Part shown: in pieces, positions 24,680-36,180 of the stretch | Layout of the letters: the number at the start of each line of letters is the position of its first letter | How positions within the stretch are numbered: position 1 is the first letter of the stretch | DNA from: Chaetorhynchus papuensis | Lineage: Eukaryota; Chordata; Aves; Passeriformes; Rhipiduridae | Assembly: GCA_013396525.1 (NCBI GenBank) | Contig: VWYX01000758.1 | Span: forward strand, 351,572-415,571 | Length of the DNA stretch: 64,000 nt | Direction: 5' to 3' | Translations under genes and position numbers: made by a program | The notes under the pieces: generated by a model | What the model was told of the DNA's origin: nothing | The model's database searches: none | Seen by the model: the letters and a program-made list of their open reading frames with translations, nothing else

Positions 24680-25774
24680 TGTGGTGGGGTGACCCTGGAT
24701 GGACACCAGGTGCTCACCAAAGCCACTCTGTCACTCCCCTGTTCAGCTGAACGAGGGAGTGAAAATAGAACAAAAGGCTTGTGGATTGGAATAAGGGCAG
24801 GAAGCAATCACCATTACAGGTAAAACAGACCTGACTTGGGGAAATTAACTTATTACCAATCAGATCTGAGTAGGATAATAAGAAGCAAAAGCAAACCTTA
24901 AAACACCTTCCCCCCACCCTCTATTCTTCCCAAGCTTAATTTCACTTCCAATTTCTCTACCTCCTCCCCACTCAGCAGCACAGGGTGACAGGGAATGGGA
25001 ACTGTCGTCAGTTCACCACAGGTCTCTGCTGCTCCTTCCTCCTCAGGGGGAAGACTCCTCACACTCTTCCCCTGCTCCTGAATGGGGTCCCTGCCACAGA
25101 AGACAGTCCTCCATGAAATTCTCTAACATGAATCCTTCCCACAGGCCACAGTTCTTCATGAACCGCCCCAGAGTGGGTCCCTTCCACATGGTTTGGCCCT
25201 TTGGGAACAGGCTGCTCCAGTGTGGGTCCCTCTCTGGGTCACGAGTTCTGTCAGCAAACCTGCTCTACTGTGGGCTCCTCTTCCACAGATCCTGCCAGGA
25301 CCCTTCTCCATCATGGGCTTCCCATGAGTCACAGCCTGCTTTGGACATTCACCTGCTCTGGCTTGTGTCTCCTCCACAAGCTGCAGGTGGATCTCTGCAT
25401 CCTCATGGTCCTCCATGGCTGCAGGGCACAGCTGCCTCACCATGGGCTGCACCATGGGCTGCAGGGGAATCTCAGCTCCAGCACCTGGAGCACCTCCTCC
25501 CCCTCCTTCTGCACTGCCCTTGGTACCTGCACAGTTGCTTCTGTCACATATTCTCACCCGCTCTCCAGCCGTTGGTGCACAGCAGTATTTTTACCCCTTC
25601 TTACCTATGTTATCCCAGAGGTGCTACCACCATCACTGAAGGGCTCAGCCTTGGCCAGTGGTGGGTCCCTCTTGGAGCACTGGCTCTATCGGACATGGGG
25701 GAAACTTCCAGCAGCTTCTCACAGAAGCCATACTTGTAGTCTCCCACTTTTTTTTGCCATGAAAACCCCACTCA
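24680..25774 (-). mobile_element. Solo LTR of an endogenous retrovirus (ERVL-like)
   Basis: The element starts TGTGGTGGGGTG and ends ACCCCACTCA, so it has TG...CA termini that form an imperfect inverted repeat. It is flanked by a perfect 5-bp duplication CAGTG (24,675-24,679 and 25,775-25,779). It is 1,095 bp long, much GC-richer than the surrounding intron, and has no gag, pol or env, so it is a solo LTR left by recombination. A 5-bp target duplication fits class III (ERVL) elements. The sequence resembles an LTR family I remember from neoavian birds. A degenerate TATA-like 'ataacataggtaagaagggg' on the - strand suggests that orientation. Long open frames across it are by-products of GC-rich repeats, not proteins. 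Confidence 0.85.
25070..25480 (-). repeat. Degenerate minisatellite inside the LTR
   Basis: A motif of the form 'ctgctccagtgtgggtcc' followed by a 'ccac' or 'cacag' element recurs about every 40-50 bp, for example near 25,074, 25,157, 25,208, 25,260, 25,306, 25,352 and 25,392. The units are diverged from each other. Such internal arrays in LTRs often carry enhancer sites; that role is inference here. Confidence 0.7.
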
Positions 25775-25779
25775 CAGTG
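25775..25779 (+). repeat. Target site duplication, right copy (CAGTG)
   Basis: This 5-bp direct repeat immediately follows the LTR end and is identical to 24,675-24,679. Confidence 0.8.
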
Positions 25780-28700
25780 GCTGAATCAGTTATACAGCTT
25801 TTGGTTTTTTATGATTTCCTTCTTCCTGAAAGAACCCATGTTTATCCTCTATGTGATGGAGAATGATTTATTTCTGGAAATGTTCCTGGCTGGGTTTTTT
25901 TTCTTCTGCATTTATTTGCCTGTGGAATACTTTTAAAAATTATTTTCTGGGAGGTTAATATTTTCCTCCCCACATATTTCCTCATGTTTCACTGGAAAGA
26001 TATTTTGGCAGTTTAAATTAAGATAATCTTTAAACTAAACTAACTTCACAATCTTGAAACTCTCCTGAAATTAAACTAATTTGACTATCTTCAAACTACT
26101 TCCTAAGATCAAGGCCTAACAAGGGTGACTACTCCCACAGTGTCTGGGGTTGCTGATCCTGTGTGGAAGCATTGCTGTCTTTGTAGGGCACCCTTCAGTT
26201 ACTGGTGTGGCTCTCCGCGGCTGTGCTTAAAGAAGACCATTTGTTATAAACCTCTAAAACATGAAATATTTGAGAATTACAAGGAGATCTCCAACTAACA
26301 CAGTTATTCCTCTATCTTTGCACAGAATTTTGAGCCAGAACAAAATGATAAGAAGTCCTTAACTGGGAACTACCAAATTTAGCAGTAAGAACCAAATGAA
26401 TTTGAATCAAATAGCAGGGCTTGCCTTGCTAGGTCTAAGTTAGGCTTTTGGTACTGACTAGACAGCACTGCAAAGGTATTTTGGTTGAAAATAAAAAAGA
26501 AGATCTAGGAAAAGGACACTGTATCCCAGAGCTTTAGGGTCTGGATCCCCAACTCTGTCACTGTGCTCAGTTTGTCCTCTGAGGGTTTCTGCAGTCTTGT
26601 CACAAAGAAAAAGTAGATGTTACCTTAAGCCAAACAAAATTATATAGAGAGAATCATGGTAGTGGTGCTCATCTGTTCCTTTCATCTTCCCCTCTGCATT
26701 CCCCACACAGCCCTGATGCTGTCTGATGTGGTTTGGGGACCTGTTAGGATGCTGCCCCACCGTATCTCCTTCCTCCCAGCCACGTGCAGAATGGCTGGGC
26801 TCAGCCAGTGTTTAACAACGGCAGGAGGTGTAAGCTAACACATTTTAATTTGCATTCCCTGTAGGTTGACAGTGCACTCTTAATTCCAGTGATTCAGACT
26901 GCAGTTTCATAATAGGCTTAAGCCGATCCATGGTTATGCTACTGCTGAAAGGCTCAGTCCCCACTCATGTTTTTATCCTTGTCTCATGTTCCCACGCCCT
27001 CCCCTACATCAGATTCAGCACTTGTGTGGCCAAGCAGTGAGGCAGATCAGTTCTCTGATCCTTCTGACGACTGGGCCAGCCAACACTGACCAAGAAACAA
27101 TAGTTTCCACCCAGATCAGCAAGTTGCTGTATTAGCACATGATAGTTAGTCCACAGCAAAGGAGAAAGAGGTTAGAAACACTCCTTTCAGCATGATCTTG
27201 GATCAGCTTGAGCCAACTGTGGAACCTCACCCTCAGTCAACAGCAGGCAATTCATTAACTCAGTTGTGTATCCAAGTCTTAATATCTGGCTCCTTGTTCA
27301 CACAGGGAAAGCTGCCTGTTCCACTCTTCCCCACGTACCCTGTGGGCTCTGTCCAGAGGATTGAGGGAATGATGACACTTCCTTTCTATATCTTTACCAG
27401 ACTCTGTTCTGGGAAGCTGTGGGAGGGAGCAATCCCTGACTTTCCTGCATTTATGTTGCGATGTACTTGCACAGCCATGAATAGGGAAAATTTCTTGCTC
27501 ACTTACTCAAGTTGAACAAGGCCATCGTATCATCTGGTCCTTCACATGGCCTGGGAACTGAGAGGTAACTAAACTACATCCAGTGTAGACTATCAGTTGG
27601 GAAACATCAAAACCAAAGCATACCACACAATGCTTCACATCAGGCATCAGGAATTTTTACCCACTTCCTGACAGATTTCCTGATGGGTCATTAACAGTGA
27701 TTAATCAGCCTGACCGTTAACCCCCTGCATTCCTGAGAGATTATTCTCAATACAAGGCCTCCTGCATACAATTTCTTTCCTTTCTGAAACATCCTACTAC
27801 ATTAAGTTATGCACTGTTTCTAAAAAGATCAGTGACAAGCATTACAGATGCATGAATTCCCCTGAAATGTTTGGTTTGTGGTGAATGTTGGAAATAAAAC
27901 ATACAGCATTCACAACTCTGCAATTTTTAATTTGTATGTCATCTAAAAAGCACAGATGAAAGTATCTGCTTTACATTTCAAAGCCCATATACAGCATCTA
28001 CTTTGAAGGCAGGTAATAGTGCTCTCATTTCACATGATGGGAAATTAACCCAACTTAAGATCAAGGATGTTAAGAACACCCACTTTGAGACATCTGTGGG
28101 CTGAATCCAAAGCTCCAGATCTTTCATGGGGTAACAGGAGTCACATGAGCTACCCATCCTTTGAAAGTGAGGCACAGCTTGGGAACCCTAAAACTGAGAT
28201 ATGCAAAATAAGTAAGTGGACCTTCACAGCTCTGCTGGACTCTCAATCAGGATGAGAACAGAGGAGCTCCCACCTCCCTGTTTACAAGAAAAATACTGCA
28301 AGGTGTCTGTGAGGTGACTGCTTTCTCTTAGTGCACACTGAAGAAGTCTGGGAAAGATCGCAGGAGACCTTCATTCTCCTGGATAATAATATTCCAGTAT
28401 GCTGCTAAGCACTGGGGAACAAAGTTACTCTGTGTAGTAGACTGTTAGTGTAACCCCAGAAAGCCAACAAAGTATTCACCCACAGGGAGCACTCCATTTT
28501 CTGAATCATCGAAACAATTCAGGGTGATGATGCTCACATAAACTCCTTTCACCTCCAGATAGCATTAATGAGAGGTGACGAATTTACTTCTTTCTTACAC
28601 AATGGAGTAAGAGCACTGAACCAGGAGCTCCATATACCATTCTAAAAACAATGGATCCATGTTGCTGAACCTGTGAGATTCCTGTCAACCAAATAATTCA

Positions 28701-31700
28701 CCACTACTCTGATTCCAACACTACCAGAACAATAGATATTCTGGCATGGAATTTTTCAATTTGGGATACACTTCTGTGTAAATTTTCTGTTTAAGACTGA
28801 GTTTGCTTTTGCTGTCATTACCTGCTTCTTCCCTGGTTTCACTCTTGAGCTTTGATCTGTGACCTCCCCTCATTTGATCTGGAAGTTCATACCTCACACA
28901 GAGACTCAGAAATAGCAGAAGAAACCCTCCACAGTATTTCCCCCCCGCCCCCGCAAATAAAAAATATATGACATACAAAATGCAACACTGGAAAATTCTC
29001 ATTACACTTCATCTGAACACAAAACTCTCCAGTGGCACTCTTGCAAAGTACAGCATACAAACCACAAAGTGTCAACAACAGGCAAGGACGCAGACCTTGC
29101 CACTAATAGACAGAAGGTGGACTTTCAATTGAACATGCTACAGGAGCTGTATCTACCTTTCCCAGAATTTGAACTTGCACAGAATCAAGAGTGGTGGTTG
29201 AAGCCTGGTGCTAAATATAGCAGCTCCTCAGAAGGTTGATTTGTACTTCTCAAACTGGTTTATCAAGCCTGAACAACATGCAGCTACTCTCCTACTCTAA
29301 TCAAAAGCTTCACTTATCTCATTTCCTTGAGCAGTACTTCACTCCTTTCATTATTCATGTCACACTTGTGCCAAATTGTGCTTTCGTCCCAACAAAGCTC
29401 ATGCTTATGTGTTAATTCACAAATATAATTTAATGATGAAATGAAACTGCAGCCAAAGCTCTGCCCAAAATACATCACAGTATTTTGATAGTACACTGGA
29501 AATTCTGGCAGTGGGTTTCCCTTCCCAACCAGGAGAGAACTGGCCAAATTGTCACTAACTGAGTCACCCAGCATCACATATGAGCCTGACATGGCTTCAG
29601 GACCCCATAATCTAACAGTTAAATTAGAAGAAGGAAATCTCTGTGCTGGACAATTTCACTAGCCACATGTGGTTTTTTTCTCTCAGACTGAAAATGCCAA
29701 AGGACTCTTAGTGATCCCATCTAATCTGAGGAGAAGCACTCAGAATGACACAACTGCCATCTCGCCTGGAATTGATCAAAATAACATTCTTTTTTTTGCA
29801 CGAAAGCTCCATATGCTCAAGTGCCTCTTTCAAAACCACAGCATCTAGCCCTTGTTGGCTGGCCACTGCTTCTGCCTACCCATCAACTACACATCCTGGA
29901 AGGGAAAAAAAATCCACCAAACTTCATGAGTTTTTTTGTCTGAGCTCTCCCCAGCTTTGTCCCCTTGCCAGCTCTCTGCATTCTTTTTCCAACTGAGTTT
30001 GTGTAATCGTTTCGATGACTGAGCTGTATCTCCTCTCTTGAATTTCAGTTAGATGTGACTTACAAGCCAGAACTGCTGCTCTGCTCAACAGTATTGTTCT
30101 CTGCTACCCACTCATTCTCTTGTCCTTAACCTGTGGGGCAGGAATGCAGAAAATAGGGCTCCCTCCAACACCTCACTCATGGTCTTCAGCAGTAGGTGAC
30201 CACCAAGGCACTGCTTCTGGCAGAAGGGCATTTTCTGTGAGATTCCCTGTAAAATGGATCTTTCCAAGAAGCACACCGCCTGCTTAATGATTGCAGTAAC
30301 AAAATCACAGATACCAGCAATGAGGCACGAGCTTCCAGAGAATTTCCTCACTGTTTTCCTGTATTTCTGTGTCTATTTGTGCTTTGAAATTAATTTTAAA
30401 AATACTCCTTACAGACATTTGGGCAGCTGACAAACTTTGCTGCCAGAATTTGGGAATCTGCTTTTCTATAGATGATTTGTTCTATAGCTGGTTTAATGTC
30501 TGTAGGTCTACCTTTAAAAACACAGACACAGAAGGAAACCCTGAGAAAAGTGGCCGAATCAGTACACTCAACTGTAAACTTGATATTAAAGACATTCCTA
30601 TAGCTCACTGCTATCAAAACCTTAGAGTTTTAGCTTCCTTCTATTTCTCTAATGAAAGTTGTAAAATGTATTCTGTCCATGGGACAGGCTACTAAAGATT
30701 AACTCCTTTATTCTTGATATGAAATACAACTTCTGGCATTTTCTGCGGTTAGAATTTGCAAAAGCAAGAAGCCTGATTTCCCCACTATTCTCATTTCTCT
30801 GTTCTTGTTCTTTTGAAAACCTAATTATGCAATATCACCAATCCAACTCAAACCTTTCTGGTCTCTTTCGTGACCAAAATTACTTGGCATTGAAAACTCT
30901 GTTGGGGAAAATAATGAAATCTGATATTGTTCAGTATCATCATTACTGCAATTGGCATTTTTGGGCAACTAGGCAGACAAGGGGCTCCAGAGCCAGGTTT
31001 GCTTTCTCTCTCACCATGGCCAGAACTGATGTGAAGAAACTGAGAAGAGTAAGTTATGTTCCACAACAGCCTGGATGATACCTGGTTCTGCAGAGAATAG
31101 TTTTAAAGAAGAAAGGGAGGCATATGACATTTTTAAGCTAACCATGAAGAGGAAAAAAATGATGAGGAGTTTGGCCAAGAATATGCTGCACTATTACACA
31201 GCGGATTACATTTGCAACTTCCTACAGCTCAGGCCAGAAAAAGATACTTGGGAAGGTGACGCTCTGGATGTGCCAGAAGCGCCAGCTTCCACTAGCTATT
31301 TTTAACTGCAGGAATTTCATTAGAAAGGATGGCTGTTGGTCTTCCTTCCTCTTCATCCTTTCTGCAACTCAGATATCCCAAAGTGCTATCTACCATGACA
31401 ACTGGCACTGCCTCATGTGCATGCACTGGCAGCCCAGGATCTGCTCTGACACAGGGTGAGCTACATACCAGGACTGAGCATCCTTTTGGAGGAGACCCTG
31501 AGCTGGACTCATCATAAAGTCAAGAGGAGGAGAGCAAATCAAAAAAGGGACACAACATGTTTTGCTGCAATGATTTTGACTTGTGTTGCACGACACAGTT
31601 AGCCCAAAAGAAGCGATAAAAGTAATTTCCTACTCTGCTCTCAACCTGCATAAATTATACCCTTGTTTCATTTACTAAAGCATGCCAGAAGTGAGATGGC

Positions 31701-33671
31701 ACAAAGATATTTCTGAACCCAGTCTCTCTAGACCTCATCAGATTGTATTCTCAGGTGCAGATATTGGATCTGGTATCATTTGTGTGTTCTGGCCCACATA
31801 CAAAACATTTGAGTTGCTACCTATATGCTGCCAGCAACCCTACCTTTCTATGTCCAGAATAATAATCAACGGGGTTAATTTCCAAACTGGAATATTTCTC
31901 AGTATGCCAGGAGTGAGCCAAAGCACTTGTCCTTGTACCATATTTCCATAAACTCCCTACAACCTCTTCAAGGAGCATCCAATGCAAAGCAACTCTGCAT
32001 TTCTATGTACTTTCTCCTTTATGTGGACATTTACAATGATGTCCAGTTCTAAAAATGAGACAGATGATAGCCTGACAAAAATTTTCCTTCAGTCCTATTT
32101 TTTTTTGAAGAGGAGCATAGAGAACAAGTCATGGTTTAACAAAGGAAACAGGTTCACTGACACTGGCAAGCCAGTGTCTGCATGTTTTGTTCCCTATCTA
32201 CACAACAGCAGTCTGAATAGTACTTTCTTCATGTTGTAAGTACTCAAGTAGTAAATAATGTAAGGTGCTTAGCAACTTTTTGTATATGTATACATGTATA
32301 TAGAATAAAGCTGTAGGACACAATGGGACACAATGTCATGACTTGTTACTGATCATGTGTAGCTAAACCACTTGGTATCACTAAAGTAGTTTCACTATGA
32401 GTTTTTTGTTGCCTGGCACTCTACAGTCTTAGAAGGGGCTTAAAAACTAAACATTGGCTTTAATCTTCTTTTTATAATATGTCTTCATTAAGTACCCCTT
32501 GTAATTTAATGCAATTTGTGGCAAATGCTAATACTGCTTTGGGCCCGCTTCTCCCTGTCAGCTGTATCTCTGTTAAATTATGCATTTCCATCTGGAAAGA
32601 AACTGTACAGGACTGTAGGCTCTCTTCCACTTAAAGTCAGGAAGGGAAAGGGATTTAATTAGATGCTCCGTGGTTGAGAAAAGGACTAGAGCAAAGCCTG
32701 GGTGGTCCATGGAATCTTCCACTGGAAAACAAGGCTGCAAATTGTTCTGTACAAGCCTGCTTCTGTTTGCTCATTTTGTTTACATTGTTTGTTCTTACAG
32801 ATTAAAATAGACAGTTACTAGGCAGATAAACAGTGTTTCCTTCCATGACAATGTTGTCTAGAAGTTAAGAGTGCAGTATGGGACAATATATGCCTGTGCT
32901 TCATTTTTGGCTACATCACTCCAACTCCCCATATAACTTGGAGCAGAATATTTTTAGCTTGTGCTTCAGTGCACCCAGCTAACATTTTTGTTCCACTTTT
33001 CCAATTTGTACAAGGGGGATAATATAGCTTTCTGCTCTCCAAGGGGAAAGAGGATGCATCCAGTTTGCTCCACATTTTCTCAGTTGCCTACCAATGCAGA
33101 GGGATGCCGCTCTAAAAATCCTTCTTGCCACTAGATACCTGTATAGCCTTAGGCCACTGACTAAGCCTTAACAAACTGAAGTGTCTTTAGAAGGCCTGAA
33201 TCAGAAGCAGGAACTCAGGAGGAACCAAGCAAGTCCCATCTAGACTTAACTGTGAGTCAACTCACATGCAGTGATTTCAGTCATGTGCCCTTTCACAGTT
33301 CAGCTGAACTTAGAACATAATAGATGCAGCTTTATTTAGACTTACAGTGCAGATTGCTGATTGGAGTGCCTGGCAGATTAACTTATTCCTCATGGTTTTT
33401 CTGTTCCAAAATTCAATGGATGCCATATTTGTAAAAGAGGGAATGCAGAAAGCTAAGTCAGAAAGTGGGCTATGACTGGAACTAAACATTTATTAACCTA
33501 TTTGGGTTGCATTTTAAAGAAAAGAAGCTATTATGCTGTCGGTTTGTGGGATGTTAATGAGAGCTCTGGGCATAATTACTCTGTGTTGGTGTGTGTGAAT
33601 AAACTCTACTGATAAATAAGATGTTTGCCTGGTAGTAACTTCTCTTTCCTTGGGAATGAAAGGGGAGATGA

Positions 33672-33930
33672 GAAAAAAAACCCAAAAAAACTGAAAAAGA
33701 GAAAAGGAAATAAGAAAGAAGAGAAAAGGAAAAAGAAGAAGAAAAAGAAGAAGGAAAAGAAGAAGAAAAAGAAGAAGAAAAAGAAAAAGAAAAAAGAAAA
33801 AGAAAAAAAGAAAAAGAAAAAGGAAAAGAAAAAAAAATTAAAAAATAAAAAGAAAAAGAGAAAAAGAAAAAAAAGAAAAAGGGTACATTTTAGGGTTAGG
33901 GAAAAAGAGAAAAAGGAAAACCACAAAGGT
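33672..33930 (+). repeat. A/G-rich (AAG/AAAAAG) purine tract
   Basis: From 33,712 to 33,837 every base is a purine, in AAG, AAAAAG and GAAAAA units. The flanks out to about 33,930 are nearly as pure. The resulting open frame encodes only Lys/Glu runs and is not a real gene. On the - strand, which is the RBKS sense strand, it is a long pyrimidine tract. Mirror-like purine runs can form triplex DNA. Confidence 0.9.
33890..33901 (+). repeat. Two tandem telomere-type hexamers (TTAGGG)
   Basis: TTAGGGTTAGGG lies inside the purine tract. Two units could be chance or a scar of telomerase-assisted break repair. Confidence 0.6.
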
Positions 33931-35799
33931 TTACTCCTTGCTACATCCTTGGGTAGGAAAAGGTTAAACATTCAACATTTTTCTTTTCTTAGCAAGTTAG
34001 AGAACTGTACATCAGACACATTGTCTGCCAAATGCTTCATTTACTACCAGCTGCATTTTTACTTTGTTGAGAGATAGCTGAAATAAAATCACTGTTCTTT
34101 GTGCAAACGGCGTGCTAAATAATGTACGGCTACAAGATTATTAAATAGCAAAGGCATTTGATAATATTAGAGTCAACCACAAGTCCCACTTCTGCTGATG
34201 CACAGAATTTTGAGTAATTAGTCATTGCACAGAGTGTTGTATTTATATCCCCTTGAGCCTCAGACGTTAGGCCACAAAGTCAGGAGACAAAGAATTGCTG
34301 TTATTAGGAGGACTGTTTTGGATTTATTTATATTCTAAAGGCTTTATTTCAGTGTCCACTTCACTCCTCTGGCTCAGGCTTCCTCCAAACCAGAAGATAC
34401 AGCTAAGTCAGAGAATTTTAGTGTAAACCATATTTTTACAGACAAGACCTCTCAACTTCAAGCAGAAGCACTTCAATGAGTTTGCAAAGCCCCCAAAGAA
34501 GCACAACTGGCCTGAGGTTATATGACAAGCCTGGGAAAAAGGCCTCCCAGGTTCTGTTCTGATCTCTAACAGACTTCTCATGGCTTATATGCAACACATT
34601 AATAGCAGCTCCAATTTATGGACAGATAAATTGGGATACAAAGAAGACACGTAACTCTTCCAAGGATTTACAGCAAGTCTTTTGCAGAGCCCTGGAACTC
34701 TTAATCAGTCCTTTGTTCAAATTGCTAAACCACACTGCCTTCTTTAGACCACAATTGCTGCACAGGCCTGAATACTGTGACATATCTAAAATTATATAGC
34801 TATACACTTCTATGAGGCTTTATTAAAATAAAGGTTGCGTAACATTTTCAGAGTTCAATACAAAGCTGCTCAGTGAGCAATCTACTGTTTAAAGACAGCC
34901 TTCATAACTCTCTCCTAGTAAAAGAGACAGATCTAATAAATTGTAATAAGAAATCTGAGAGAAACAACAGGATTTGAACACATAACATCTGATGACAATT
35001 CCTATTGTAGCAATGAGTCTTTCTTTTGCAGAACTGACACGAAAAAATAATGGTAACATTTATGATTATGACAAATAGTATGTATCATATCTCTGAGAAT
35101 ATTGCACAGAAAAGGACTTTATACAGTAAGTCATACGCTCATGTCAAATTTCAGGCAAAGTAGACTAAATGTTGAATTTTATTCTGTCTCCTAAATGAGT
35201 TTCATCATGTTTACAAGCATGGCACTTCAACCTGTGAGCTTCTCTTAGTAGGTTGTGCAATCTCTGTATACAAAAAGCACAACCAGACAGGGAAAAGGCT
35301 GTTAATGTAAGAAATTACATGGTAAATGTAATGGTTGTGCTTAGAAATACTGTGAAGCTAAACATTCTAGGTTCTCCATGACATTTAAAAGGGGGACCAT
35401 TGACTTGCTGTGATTCCTAGGGGCAGCACTGTGAAAAGTGATTCCAAACTTTCATTTAAATATTGTGTGCCCAAGTGCATCCATGCCTAAGCCAGACATG
35501 CAGATGCATGGTTTCCTGGCTGTGGGTGTGCTAATGCAGGACTTTTTGCATACAACATTGGTACGTGTAAACCTAGAGGTCAACTGATGAAGAGATCTTA
35601 AACAGAGCAACTATGCTATGCATTTAGAAGACCAATGAGACAAAAATCAGAAAATCACCCTAACAGGTGCAAGTATATATTTGGCATCTTGATCCAAGCT
35701 GGGCTATGGAGCAAACTAGAGGTTACAAAAACTAACCCTAGATTATCTCCTCCCCAAAGTGATCTCAGTGCTCTTTAAATGGGAGGCCAACAGAAGGGC

Positions 35800-36180
35800 A
35801 GCTCCAGCTTACTTAGAGAGCTCCCCATTTTCCACTAATGCCGTTGAACAGGACAGATTCTGCCAGTGCCAGCTCTCCAATTCGAACCATGGACCTTAGA
35901 CAGGACACCCCACCTTCAACTGCAAGGAGCAACCACAAAGCAAATCCCAGAGCCAGCAGACATGCTCCAGCCTGCCATAGCCACTGACCACCAGATTGCC
36001 CCACCTCCAGAGGAGGCCTGCCATGGCTCTGAAGCCCAGATTCTGAGTAACCTGGAGCTCCAGACAGCCTGAATGCCTCTGCGAAGTCCACCTGCAGATA
36101 CCAAGCCCCAGGCAGGCCTCTGGCAATACCTCAGGGACTCGACTTGGGTCCCAGCTGTCACTTGAAGCGCTCAGCTCCAT
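35800..36180. other. GC-richer unique block in RBKS intron
   Basis: About 380 bp stand out from AT-rich surroundings. On the - strand several overlapping frames stay open for 80-94 codons, but none resembles a known family and there are no splice signals in register. An isolated GGTTCGAATT (- strand, 35,880-35,889) resembles a pol III B box. I could not find an A box or a cloverleaf. It could be an old retrocopy or a conserved non-coding element. Function unknown. Confidence 0.35.

Noticed and set aside
25113..25866. Overlapping open frames of 208 and 221 codons on the + strand (and 133 on the -)
   Set aside because: They lie almost wholly inside the solo LTR and its internal repeats, which are GC-rich and poor in stop codons in every frame. 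There is no domain and the frames run past the LTR end into unique intron. Not genes.
33625..34077. 150-codon frame rich in Lys/Glu, and the matching Phe/Leu-rich frame on the - strand
   Set aside because: Both are direct translations of the A/G simple-sequence tract. No start context, splice signals or family resemblance.
35880..35889. Possible tRNA or tRNA-derived SINE from a B-box-like GGTTCGAATT on the - strand
   Set aside because: No A box at the expected spacing, and no acceptor, anticodon or T-arm pairing could be drawn.
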